In this document: one piece after another, positions 22,639 through 34,816 of the stretch
How the letters are laid out: every line of letters starts with the position of its first letter
How positions within the stretch are numbered: the first letter of the stretch is position 1
NCBI GenBank assembly: GCA_028456385.1
Contig: JALNQF010000298.1
Coordinates: 1-51,005 of the forward strand
Source of the DNA: Ophiosphaerella korrae
Lineage: Eukaryota; Ascomycota; Dothideomycetes; Pleosporales; Phaeosphaeriaceae
Length of the DNA: 51,005 bases
Direction of reading: 5' to 3'
Program-made: the position numbers and the translations under genes
The notes under the pieces: generated by a model
Told to the model about the DNA's origin: nothing
The model's database searches: none
The model's input: only the letters and a program-made list of their open reading frames with translations

Positions 22639-22730
22639 GGCGTTCATGACGCGGGGAGATGCTTGTCGGCTGGTCGCGGCAAATCTCGGTTAACAATGTT
22701 TTTGGCCCTCACAATCCAGTCATGAACGCC
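22639..22730. promoter_or_regulatory. perfect 12-bp inverted repeat upstream of regulator gene
   Basis: GGCGTTCATGAC at 22639-22650 is repeated as its exact reverse complement GTCATGAACGCC at 22719-22730, with 68 bp between the arms. The second arm ends 77 bp before the ATG of the Zn2Cys6 gene. Its position suits a regulator binding site or a leader hairpin, but neither is shown by the sequence. Confidence 0.45.
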
Positions 22731-22807
22731 ATTACCCGACGCCAATATTACAGCCTCTTTCCTGCGCCATCCGGTGCGTCACCACACAGTCGTGCCAACC
22801 GAAAGTC

Positions 22808-25329
22808 ATGGAAGAAACTATCGATAGCGGGATCGCTCAAGATGAGGTGAATGGGTCTACCAAAAAGCGGACACATCCGGATGAGTTTAAGCGCGCATAC
22901 AAGGCCTGTATCAACTGCCGGCAACGCAAGGCTAAGTGCATTCTTGGAACTGGCCCTGATGGTGGCGAGCTGAAGCCACCATGCCAAAGATGCAAGCGAG
23001 AAATGCGAGAATGTGTCTTCAGGTCTGAGCGGTCATGGGTGAAAAGACGCAAACCGGGAGAAGCTAGGGATAATGAACAAGACGAACAGGTTACTGCCCC
23101 AGTACGCCCAGCCAGCACCGTTCAACTGGCGCCATTACAAAGATCTTCAATACCAGCACATGGAAGGACACCTGGACACAGTCCACATATGAGTGGCAGC
23201 CATCGTTCAGATGTCTTTTCCCCATCCGGTCATCTTCGTCGCATTTCATCGTCACAACCTGACCTCGCACACTCTGTCATGCGAACAGTCGTCTCTAGTG
23301 GTAGCGATGCTCTGAATCTGCTCTTCGAAGCTGCTCATCACCGCGATGCTATTGATGGTCCAGAACAAACAGGCTCCCAAGCATATGAGACTCCAAGATC
23401 AGGGCCATCTGGCTACGATGGTGTTCCATCTTCGCCATTTCATACTTTCAGAGCTCAGCCTGTACAAATGTCAACACCATCTCCAGAGACCTTGAAAGTG
23501 TGGACCTCTTGCCGGTTCGTGCAAATGGGATGGTTCTCTGCACATGAAGCCGTCACATACGTTGACCTATTCTTCAAGAATTGTTCTCCCCTTTCTCCCA
23601 TCCTTGGCGAATTTTACTCGCATCATGAGAATCACTATTCGCTGATAGCACTGGACCCGTTTCTTTGCACAACTATTCTGATGATCTCATCCCGGTACAA
23701 TATACTTCCAGGGGTTGGAGGAGCATCGAGGGGTTACTTTGTTCACGACCGGCTATGGGAGCAGTGTCAACGCTTCATCATGAAAATTATGCTTGGTCAA
23801 GTCAAACCATCGAAAGCTCAAAGCCGGACTATTGGATCGATTGAAGCACTATTATTGCTTTCAGAATGGCACCCCCGTGCACTTCACTTTCCAACTGCCG
23901 CCGATGGCTGGGATTGCGAGCTGATGATAGGCGCAAACAATACGACGGAAGAAGGCTCGAAGCTTCTAGAGGGTGATGCTACTTCTAGTCGATGGCTTGA
24001 GGATGTTATCGAGCCAGCAAAGCGCTCAGATCGTATGTCTTGGATGTTGATGGGATGTGCACTCTCACTTGCACAGGAGCTCGGCCTGTTTGAAGACAAT
24101 GCTAGCATTGACAAAGATCAGGTTTCGTATCTAAAATTTACCTCGGAGTATTTAGTACTACGTCGTATAAGGGCAAGGAAGCTGCTTTATGTCCTGCTTG
24201 AGCAACTATCATGGCGGTTGGGGTGTACCTCAATGATTCCGCAGAGTCTTAATCATGCCTTGATGGAGAAGATACCCGTTGATTCAGCAACAGGCGCGGT
24301 CGAGCAGTGGCAGTCCTTTATGAGTGCATGGGTGGAGCTTACAAAACTCGCACGGTCAGTTTCAGACACCATTTATCCATCCGCTGCAACAACGCGAAGC
24401 CTCTTGCGCACCGGCCGCTATATCGGATTGCTCGAGCATTTTCAGCCACTGTTGGTGTCCTGGAGGAAAAAATACCTCGATCCTTGCAGTGAGGTCCCAC
24501 AATCACCATGTATAACATCTGCGCTGACATCATTTCAGAACTGAAAGTCGGTTTACATGACATGCTACACATCGAATACCAATACGTTCGTATTTACACT
24601 AACTCATTAGGAATGCAAGCTGTAGTCGAGCGCACACTTGCCGAAACGGATCCCGACGTGCCACAAGAGGACAATCTATCTTTCAATCTAGAGCCTAGGG
24701 ACTACGATTTCATCCAGGAGGTTGTTGATGGAAGCTGTCAGATCCTACAAAAGGTCTGTCAGCTTTCAGAGACAGGAGCGCTAAGATATTCCCCTGTGAG
24801 GATATTCTTACGAATTACTACTTCTTCTATATATCTCATCAAAGGTTTGAGCCTCGGATCACGTAACCAAAAGCTGCAATCCTCGCTCGACATCCTGGAG
24901 GGGGCTATTCGGGCTCTTCGAGCAAGTAAGTTGATCCACGATTCAGCCATTTTTCACTGATTGACAGTACTAGGCACTCTCGATGACATGCATTTAGCCT
25001 CGAGATATGCAACTCTTCTTGATCTCCATGTTGCGCGTCTCCGAGAAAGTTTCGTGGTGTCTTCAAGGCCCCCACGACTCCCTTCACGTGCCACATCGGC
25101 CGACCTTAAAATCAACAACACCGCAGGTATGGACTTTCTGAATAGCCACAATGCTGGCCAGTCGAGCCTTTCGTCCTTAGCAGATAATGTGACTGGCCTA
25201 ATGCCTGACGATGACTGGCTCGCACTACCTTTTGATCCTGCCATGGCTCCATTTGGGCTCGACAATCAACAGAGTTTCCAGGGTTTCGATGATGGGACCT
25301 TAGACTTCATTTGGAACCTACCCATGTAG
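22808..25329 (+). CDS. Zn2Cys6 transcription factor with fungal-specific domain
   Basis: A nuclear DNA-binding regulator. Exons 22808-24488, 24539-24925 and 24968-25329 give 809 residues with consistent phases. The binuclear zinc cluster has Cys34, 37, 44, 59, 62 and 69 (C-x2-C-x6-C-x14-C-x2-C-x6-C). The loop of 14 between the halves is long compared with the usual 5-9 but known in the family. A basic KRRK stretch follows. After a Ser/Pro-rich linker, residues about 225-660 form the helical middle-homology region typical of fungal regulators (for example WLEDVIEPAKRSDRMSWML and GCALSLAQELGLF). The C-terminus is acidic and aromatic (DDDWLALPFDPAMAPFG, FIWNLPM), likely an activation region. The target pathway is unknown. 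ATG 22808 lies 77 bp after an inverted repeat. Confidence 0.93.
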
Positions 25330-25428
25330 TATCAATACTAAGGATGTGAGTCACTTTTGCTGTCTCAAAACAATGAACCGACCATCCCAATGTTTCCGTT
25401 GAGCGATAAGGCTTTGTAATTATTGCGA

Positions 25429-26178
25429 TTATATATTAGGAACCTCGTGAATATTGGCACTCGTATTCTCTTTACTAATCTCATCCTTTAGTGCATTCCT
25501 GACAATAGCTCCGCACATCTTCGCATATGGATTTGTCCTGACACTCATTTCCCTCGCCACATCGTCTCCAAACCTTGCCGCGCCTGCAAAATCTTTGCTC
25601 GCCATTTCCTCCAAATCGCTTTTCCCTAGGCCTTGTAAGCGTGTACCCGTTTCTGCAGCCTTTAAATATAAATATGCGCGATGTGAGTACGCTGTCCGCA
25701 GTATTTTGGCTTGGTATGGTGAGACTGGAGCGGTTGGTGATGAAGATGGTAGTGAGAGATGGATTGCACGAGAAAGATCTCGAAAGAGAGGCTCTATGGA
25801 GGAGATTGGATGTGTGAAGATGTGTTGTGTGGATAAGACTTGTGACTCCAATTCAAGACGAAGGAGCATCGCACGATTAACATATGCGCTTGCGTAGCAT
25901 GGAGATTCTGCTACAACTCGGTCAAGTTTTGCGGTCGCTGCGGCGATTTCCTGGAGGCTCGAGTTTGCCGAAATTCGGCGCACGATCTCATCCTGCTCAT
26001 TCTCAAGTGATGATAACTCAGAGGCGGATATGCTAGCATGCGACGGTAATGAGATGTCGACTGCGGATGCGTCTTTAGATCTTGCGACTGAAGAAGGCAA
26101 TGTTTCCGGGTCGAAAAGTGCTTTGAGGACTCGTACGTCGTTTGCAGAAAGGGTAGGAGAAGGAGCTACAGTAGCCAT
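25429..26178 (-). CDS. TTC36-like tetratricopeptide repeat protein
   Basis: A single-exon gene of 249 residues. I chose the ATG at 26178 (context TAGCCATGG reading forward; MATVAPSP). The upstream extension of the open frame is AT-rich leader. Helical TPR pairs occupy about residues 65-215: a leading ELSSLENEQDEIVRR helix, a TPR with AYVNRAMLLRLELE, another with AYSHRAYLYLKAAETG, and the closing KDFAGAARFGDDVARE...NPYAKMCGAIV. That last block, with its NPYAKMC, is the hallmark of the TTC36 family. Members are small cytosolic proteins proposed to bind HSP70/HSP90-type partners; the fungal role is unknown. The gene is convergent with the Zn2Cys6 gene, 99 bp from its stop. Confidence 0.85.
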   Translation of the reverse strand: MATVAPSPTLSANDVRVLKALFDPETLPSSVARSKDASAVDISLPSHASISASELSSLENEQDEIVRRISANSSLQEIAAATAKLDRVVAESPCYASAYVNRAMLLRLELESQVLSTQHIFTHPISSIEPLFRDLSRAIHLSLPSSSPTAPVSPYQAKILRTAYSHRAYLYLKAAETGTRLQGLGKSDLEEMASKDFAGAARFGDDVAREMSVRTNPYAKMCGAIVRNALKDEISKENTSANIHEVPNI

Positions 26179-26388
26179 GGGTACAAGGTAGATGGATAGG
26201 TAGCTATAACCAAAAAGTGAATTAATAATCGAGTTTCTCAAAGTTGATTGATAGCTCAACCTGTTGATGGAGAAGTTGTATGGGCGGTTGTGAGTGCCGG
26301 CAAACTCTTCTTTATAGATTTTGAATACAATATACTTATACAACAAAATTTGGGATATGTGCGAAGTAAGTTTGTTGGGGCTAGGAGT

Positions 26389-26897
26389 CTAAACATATAT
26401 TTTGTCACCCGTCCAAATACTTTGAGGGCGATATTCGTTCGGCATAGCGAGCGGGCGGCTCTTAACGGCGATCAACGCGCGCTTATCCGTATGTGGCTCC
26501 TCCCTGAAGTAGACTGCCATCACTTTCTCTCTCCCCACGAATGCCTCAGTGTGCACAACGAGTCGAACAAGCTCGTCCATCATGTAATGAGGCCTTGCAA
26601 CGTGCTGAAAAAACCCCCAATTCCTATCATGCACTTCCTATGTATGTTCCTTTCTCTGCCTCTTCTTGCCAGAGAACTTCCTCCTTCCCATGCTTGTGCG
26701 GATACAGGCGGATGGACAATAGCGAGAAGAGACAGCCGTTCTAGGAGGTGGCCGCACGTGAGCTCGGCATAAGGGATTTTGATGACGAGGAGGGGATATT
26801 CACCTGCCTTGAAAATATTGAGGCGGCGGTTCTTGAAGGGAAGTGGGTAAAGATATGAAATAGGAAATGGAGTTGCGCGGAGTGGGAGAGAAATCAT
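26389..26897 (-). CDS. candidate small protein, function unknown
   Basis: A two-exon model, 26897-26804 and 26633-26389, gives 112 residues. The ATG has a TTGCCATGA context. Exon 1 ends in phase 1 at a GTGAAT donor, and a GGAAG acceptor restores a clean frame. The N-terminus (MISLPLRATPFPISYLYPLP) is hydrophobic/basic and could be a mitochondrial targeting sequence. The second exon has an amphipathic segment with ARPHYMMDELVRLVVHTEAF and ends GDKIYV. I know no family. The 170-bp intron is long for this window and the acceptor is ordinary, so the model is tentative. It lies 112 bp from the divergent HPPD start. Confidence 0.35.
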
Positions 26898-26994
26898 GGC
26901 AAAATCTTATATATCCCGTAGGTGACCTTGGTGTTACTTCCATAACGTTTTCATCTCTGGATTTTTCCCTCGTCTCTTTACCTGAACCGTTTAA

Positions 26995-28280
<1,286 letters not shown>

Positions 28281-29859
28281 AAGTACATACTAGTGAAGCG
28301 TAGCATTTCTGTCGTTCTAAGAGTAATTTATTGAATTATCATCTTTCGTGACTTTTTGTTCTTGTGTGACAGCTGATTGAGGTCATGACCTTCGTATATG
28401 TAATTGGAGGCAGTGACCGAATTCGCGAAGCTATTGGCGGAGAGCTTTGGGCTGCTGACGAGCATTGTACTGTGAGTAGTCGCCATATATTGGCGCTTTA
28501 AGTCCCTTTCAAGAAAGAGTAATAAAGATATTATCAAGCACATAATAACTAGCAGCCAGTGATGGTGATTTGTTCCTGATGCAGCGGAAGACCTGCCTTG
28601 TAATTATTTGTCAGGAGAACAGCCTATACCGCGAAGATTAAGCAACAAAGACTAGTAAGATAATTATCAAGGTTAGTAGAGTCTTATTTCTGATATATTC
28701 TCTGTTTGTAATTTGATAATTATCGTGACGCCAACGGACCGTATCTTCCAAGGTTCGTTACCTCCCCCCAGTGGCTTTGATCATAACGCGTAGAGTTTTC
28801 TATGAGGCCCACAAGAATATGCTACGACGTTTTATAAGCTGTTTACATCTACTGAACACTTGTTGCAGTGATGCCCGGTCCTACGTATGGTGTGGTGGTT
28901 CGCCAACCCATCTACTACCTACCTAGGTAGCTACCAGTACCTAGGTTTTCCGATTGGATCAGGCTAGATCTGGGGAGGGCGGGATTCCGTAGGGTCAGCA
29001 CAGCAGATATTTAGCTAGCTTAAAATCAACGGACAATACCTCGGTCCTTAAGCGATCTCGAAAACCCTTGATGCAAGAGGGTTGAGCGTAACTTCAGACA
29101 TATTTCTGCTTGCGTTGGCTGATCTGATTCACGAACCGGGTCGTGGCGCTATCTTTCGGTTCGCAAGGGCGATGATAGACACTATGGGACCTTCGAATAG
29201 TGCACACAATGGCCAGGCAGGGATAGGAACAATGATACAATCGTGCTAAATTCCTGAGAAGTGCAGAAACCCAAGGCTGATGAGAGCTTTGCCCGCGTGG
29301 GCGAAGCTGGAAGCCAAGGATCCAAGGATCCAAGCCTTAGGCCGGTGGGCGAAAACCGGGACTCATCTTCTTTTCTTTGCCCTCATTACTCTGTTCAACA
29401 GCGTGCCTTTCGGTGACCCGACTCCAACCCACATATCGGGCTAAGCCTATCTCACACAGCCCTGTGGCTTTATTAGCCTCTTGAGTCTTCTACCACAGTC
29501 CTGCCTAGGGTTGTTCGCCATCCTGCACTCTACGATCGCTGAGCGCGCGTCTTGAATCGCAGCACATGTATTACGCGGCGTGCTCTGCATAGCGGCAACC
29601 ACGGTAAGTACATCATGTTCACATAAGACAAGCATTCACGGCCTATTGTGCGGGCAGGTGCACTCCCTCTACTACCACGTGCACGGGTCACACCAACAAG
29701 AGGAAAGCAACGCTTGTAAAAGCACCTGCAGGGCAAGTCTCATTGCTTATGGTTTCTACCTCGCAGACATCTCTCTGAATTCTAACACCATTGTCTCGAA
29801 TACTATCCTCGCCAGTGTCGTCAGATATTACTTGTTGGATATATACTATACCTAATTCC
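28281..29859. other. intergenic, promoter side of the H+-ATPase gene
   Basis: 1.6 kb without a supportable gene. The first 450 bp are AT-leaning. Around 28919-28946 there are CCTAGG-centred palindromes (CTACCTAGGTAG and ACCTAGGT). GGATCCAA is directly repeated near 29318-29332. The last part should hold the promoter and leader of the H+-ATPase gene. Confidence 0.5.
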
Positions 29860-32804
29860 ATGACAATCACAATGGCTGAGGTAATTCTCTCTCCCTATCG
29901 TGAACATCAGGACAATGCGAGTCAATTTTCTACAGGAGAAGCTGACCTAAGCAGTATAAAGGTGCTATAGCGAATGGAACAGGGAGCCAGTACCACGACA
30001 AGTATGATTATGTCCACGACGAAACTGCATCGAGGAATGATTTCGACGATGAAGATGAAGATGGCGATGAGGATGAGGATGAGGATGAGGATGAGGATGA
30101 GGATATTGATGCCCTTATCGATGAATTGGAGTCACAGGACGGTGGCAACGCTGACTATGAAGAGGATGAAGCCGACCAACCAGGAGGTGCACGACTGATT
30201 CCAGAAGAACTTCTGCAAACTGATACACGACTCGGCTTGAACTCCGCCGAGGTGTTAGTTCGCCGAAAGAAGTTCGGCTACAATCAAATGAAAGGTAGAT
30301 AAGCCCACGGTTCTCATTGCTCCAGTCGCTCACAATCAGCAGAGGAAAAAGATAATTTATTCGTAAAATTCCTCATGTTCTTCGTGGGCCCAATACAATT
30401 TGTCATGGAGGCTGCAGCGATTCTCGCGGCGGGCCTCCAAGATTGGGTGGACTTCGGCGTAATTTGTGGACTTCTTCTTCTTAACGCCTGTGTTGGTTTC
30501 ATACAAGAGTACCAGGCTGGTAACATTGTTGATGAATTGAAAAAAACCCTTGCTTTGAAGGCCACCGTACTTCGAGATGGTGCTCTTATCGAGATCGAGG
30601 CCCCTGAAGTAGTACCTGGAGACATTCTCCAGGTAGAAGAAGGCACTATTGTTCCGGCCGACGGACGAATTGTAACACAAGACGCTTTTCTACAGGTAGA
30701 CCAGTCTGCCATCACTGGTGAGTCGCTCGCAGCCGATAAACGTAGGGGCGACACCTGCTATGCATCATCTGCAGTTAAACGCGGAGAGGCTTTTATTGTC
30801 ATAACAGCTACTGGTAATTCAACATTTGTCGGACGGGCTGCTTCTCTCGTCGCTAGTGCATCAAGCGGAACCGGTCACTTTACCCAAGTTCTTCACGATA
30901 TCGGCACAACCCTTCTGGTTCTAGTAATCGTAACACTTCTTGTTGTATGGATTAGTTCCTTCTATCGATCCAACGGCATCATACAGATCCTCAAGTTCAC
31001 GCTCGCCATTACTATAGTTGGCGTGCCTGTAGGATTGCCTGCTGTAGTCACAACCACGATGGCTGTTGGTGCGGCTTATCTTGCGAAGAAGCAAGCCATT
31101 GTCCAAAAGCTCTCGGCTATTGAATCCCTCGCTGGTGTTGAGATACTCTGCTCTGACAAAACTGGTACTCTCACCAAGAACAAACTTTCTTTGGCCGAGC
31201 CCTACACGGTTGCGGGTGTTGAGCCAGATGATCTTATGCTTACCGCCTGTCTCGCCGCGTCACGCAAGAAGAAAGGCATCGATGCTATTGATAAGGCGTT
31301 CCTGAAGTCGCTTAGATCCTACCCTCGTGCCAAGAATGTACTGAGCAAGTATAAGGTTGTTCAGTATACTCCTTTTGACCCAGTTTCTAAAAAGGTCAGA
31401 GCTGTTGTGGAGTCCCCTCAAGGTGAACGGATAACCTGCGTTAAGGGAGCTCCTCTTTTCGTCTTACGAACAGTTGAAAAAGACCACGCTGTCCCGGAAC
31501 CTATCGCTGAAGCGTACAAGAATAAAGTCGCCGAATTTGCCACCCGTGGCTTCCGTTCGCTAGGTATCGCCCGCAAACGCGAAAACAGCTCATGGGAGAT
31601 TCTTGGTATTATGCCATGCTATGACCCCCCTCGACATGATACCCTCCATACTATCAATGAAGCAAAGACACTTGGGTTGTCGATAAAAATGCTCACGGGT
31701 GATGCTGTTGGTATTGCTCGTGAGACATCACGCCAACTTGGTCTTGGGGCCAACATCTTCGATGCTGAGAAACTGGGATTGGGAGGCGGTGGCGAGATGC
31801 CAGGCAGCGAGGTTTATGATTTTGTTGAAGCTGCTAATGGTTTTGCTGAAGTTTTTCCTCAACACAAGTACAACGTTATCGAGATCCTTCAGCAACGTGG
31901 TTATCTTGTGGCGATGACAGGTGACGGCGTCAATGATGCTCCATCGCTCAAGAAGGCCGACACTGGCATCGCTGTTGAGGGTGCATCAGATGCTGCACGC
32001 TCTGCAGCTGATATTGTTTTCCTAGCTCCTGGCCTGTCTGCTATTATCGACGCTTTAAAGACTTCACGGCAGATATTTCATCGCATGTATGCCTACGTTG
32101 TTTACCGTATTGCTCTTTCCCTTCATCTTGAGATTTTCCTTGGGCTTTGGATTGCCATTTTGAACGAGTCGCTCAATCTCCAGCTGGTTGTTTTCATCGC
32201 CATCTTCGCGGATATTGCAACCCTAGCTATTGCTTACGATAACGCTCCGTATAGTAAAACACCTGTCAAGTGGAATTTACCAAAACTTTGGGGAATGTCC
32301 GTTCTCCTTGGAATCGTTCTTGCTGTCGGCACTTGGATAACCCTAATCAGCATGTTTCCCTATTCGTCATCCGAACATCAAGGCGTTCATGGTGGTGTTG
32401 TACAAAACTTCGGACGCCGCGACCCGATTCTCTTTCTAGAGATATCTCTGACTGAGAACTGGCTTATCTTCATTACACGGGCCAATGGCCCGTTCTGGTC
32501 ATCACTTCCATCATGGCAACTTGCTGGTGCCATTCTGGTTGTTGATATTGTTGCAACCCTCTTTACCATCTTTGGCTGGTTTGTCGGCGGACAGACTAGC
32601 ATTGTCACAGTTGTTCGAGTGTGGATCTTCTCTTTTGGGGTTTTCTGCGTTATGGGGGGTGTGTACTACCTTCTACAGGGTAGCCAGGGCTTCGACAACC
32701 TTATGCACGGCAAGTCACCAAAGAAGAACCAGAGGCAACGGTCGCTTGAAGATTTTGTTGTATCTCTGCAACGAGTCTCGACGCAACACGAAAAGACAAC
32801 ATAG
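29860..32804 (+). CDS. pma1: plasma-membrane H+-ATPase (P3A ATPase)
   Basis: Pumps protons out of the cell, energising nutrient uptake. Exons 29860-29880, 29955-30294 and 30343-32804 give 940 residues from ATG 29860 (MTITMAE) or 936 from the in-frame ATG at 29872. The join QMK/EEKDN at intron 2 restores the conserved sequence. Landmarks: N-terminal acidic tract; helix 1-2 hairpin [16 protein letters not shown]; actuator motif TGES; helix 4 [15 protein letters not shown]; phosphorylated Asp in CSDKTGTLT (about 392); KGAPLF and MLTGDA nucleotide-binding motifs; hinge [17 protein letters not shown]. The C-terminal regulatory tail ([20 protein letters not shown]) has the kinase-target Ser-Thr pair. 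The protein is very close to Neurospora-type PMA1. The acidic tract is lengthened by a GATGAG hexamer array, and an extracellular loop carries a small His/Ser insertion ([10 protein letters not shown]). It might be a paralogue of the main pump. Confidence 0.97.
30066..30104 (+). repeat. GATGAG hexamer array coding Asp-Glu
   Basis: Six exact GATGAG units plus GAT, in frame within the N-terminal acidic region of the H+-ATPase. They encode alternating Asp-Glu and are prone to unit gain or loss without frameshift. Confidence 0.9.
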
Positions 32805-33486
32805 ATTCAATGTTTACTGGTTCAATCGGAACTCGACTTTGCTTCAAGATGAACTTTACTCCAAATCAGCGAAGTTTCGCATTTAGGGTGTATTTTTTCA
32901 ATAGACTGGCAGAGATTGGCTAAAGTAGAGTATACCCCTTCAATAAAAATCATAGCAATGGACGTATATTTGTTCTGTCTATTTGTATGCATTTGTCTTG
33001 ATTGCCTCCATAATGTGGTGAAAGGGAAAACTCAGGTCTACAGAGATGATTGGTTGAAGCAACATGAAATCATTTAGTAGAATCAATATATATGGCATGG
33101 AGTAAGTTACGCCGCTCTCCTTTATTTTCACCTGATACAGCGTCGAGTGTTTTTTTGTATCTACCCCAGGCCAGATATTACCTTCTCAGCCTCTCAGAAC
33201 CATGTTGCGCAATTTTTTTTTGTGGGCCAGACCCTCTCCTGGGCTACCTATTCTATTGTACGTTAGTATTTCGAACTCTGAAGACCGAAGGTGGGCCGAG
33301 TTTTCTGTTCTAAGGCCTATGACGTGCAATAGCGCCCCCGCCTTCAACTTTGCGATGTCGCCGCTTATCCGTCAATCATGTACCGAGGAGCATTTCGCGA
33401 TTCGCTTCCCGACTTCACCTTTGAGCCCGCCAAACAAACACATCACAAATATTTGAATCTCGGCTTTTGCCACCCAATTAGCATCA
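32805..33486. other. intergenic
   Basis: 3' flank of the H+-ATPase gene and promoter of the aldo-keto reductase gene. It is AT-leaning to about 33090. No gene-like frame was seen beyond short chance ones. Confidence 0.5.
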
Positions 33487-34486
33487 ATGGCAGGTCTCAA
33501 CCTCACGATCCCCAAGCTCAAGCTCAACGATGGGAATTCGATCCCTATGCTTGGTTATGGTACAGGAACCGCTTGGTTCAAAACAGGCGAGGAGAGTAAG
33601 ATTGATCAAAACATAGTCGACGCGGTGAAAAGTGCACTCAGATTGGGATATATTCACCTGGACGGTGCCGAGAGTATGTCCGGATATCTTTTGTAAGTTG
33701 ATTGATGAGACTAAAATTTCTGCACAGTGTATAAGACGGAAACAGAACTCGGAACCGGCATCAAAGAGAGTGGTGTAGCACGAGAGAAGCTGTTTATAAC
33801 GACAAAAGTCGATGCACCGAACATGCACGACATTGAGGGTGCTCTCCGGACAAGTTTGAAGAAATTGCAGCTAGATTACGTTGATTTGTAAGGAAACTTT
33901 CATGTACACGTGTATAGTGGTATAGCTGATTCCATCAAGATACTTAATCCATCAGCCATGGTTTACAGAGTCTGAGGATGAGCTACAGAAAGCGTGGGCA
34001 ACTATGGAATCGCTGCAGCAAAGCGGTCTCGCGAAGTCGATTGGCGTCTCGAACTACACTCCGGCTCATCTTGGTGCCATTATAAAGACAGCGAAGGTCA
34101 TGCCAGCTTGTAACCAAATTGAATTTCACCCTTACCTCCAACGCTCTGAGCTACTCGCTCTGCATAAGAAGCACGGCATCGCAACGACGGCATATGGGCC
34201 ATTGACTGCGTCAACAAGGGCCAAGCCAGGTCCAGTGGACGATTTTGTGAGCCGGCTTACGAAAAAGTATGCTGTCAGCGAGAATGAGATATTCCTTCGA
34301 TGGTGTATTGATCAAGATATCGTGGCAGTGACTACTAGTTCCAAGGAACAGCGGTTGAGTGATTATCTTAGAGCTGTAACGTTTAAATTGACACCTGCTG
34401 AAATCAAGGAGATTAACGAGCTTGGCCAGCAAAAGCATTTTAGAGGATTTTGGCAGAAGAAATTTGATGACAAGGACTGGTCGTAG
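33487..34486 (+). CDS. aldo-keto reductase
   Basis: NADPH-dependent reduction of aldehydes or ketones in the cytosol. Exons 33487-33673, 33728-33887 and 33940-34486 give 297 residues; intron phases join GAE/MYKTE and VDLYLIHQPW correctly. The (beta/alpha)8 barrel is complete. The catalytic tetrad can be read as Asp59, Tyr64 (DGAEMY), Lys89 (TTKVDA) and His120 (LIHQPW). [10 protein letters not shown] and [11 protein letters not shown] follow in the expected order, and the cofactor-binding TSSKEQRL is near the end. The C-terminus is short ([12 protein letters not shown]), leaving the substrate pocket ungated, so the substrate cannot be predicted. It is similar in type to yeast GCY/YPR1 and to fungal members acting on 2-oxo aldehydes. 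Confidence 0.93.
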
Positions 34487-34816
34487 AAGGCAGGCAGACA
34501 GTTACTGCGTGGGTAGGTAGGTACGGTAGCATAATGGAGGAGCAGTAGTCACGTGGTATGCGCTAAGCATACCCATTGACGCCTAACTTTCTGATCCGTG
34601 CTTCGTCGCCTCACCTGCAACCCGCAACACGCAACGTGCACTCGCGTTTGCATCTACATTCTACACCTGTTGCGTACAAATTGCAAGTGATGCACTAAGC
34701 ATTTGACGTGCTCACTGTCACCCCCAGTGAGACGCCCCAGGCTAACCCGGCTCCCGACAGTGCCCATAAATTATTGAAGCTGCACTATCGCAACGCGCGA
34801 CGCTCTCATCGCCGCC
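34487..34816. other. intergenic, promoter of SF3B2 gene
   Basis: 330 bp between the aldo-keto reductase stop and the SF3B2 start. GTAGGTAGGTACGG-type short repeats occur near 34513-34526. No gene was seen. Confidence 0.5.
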
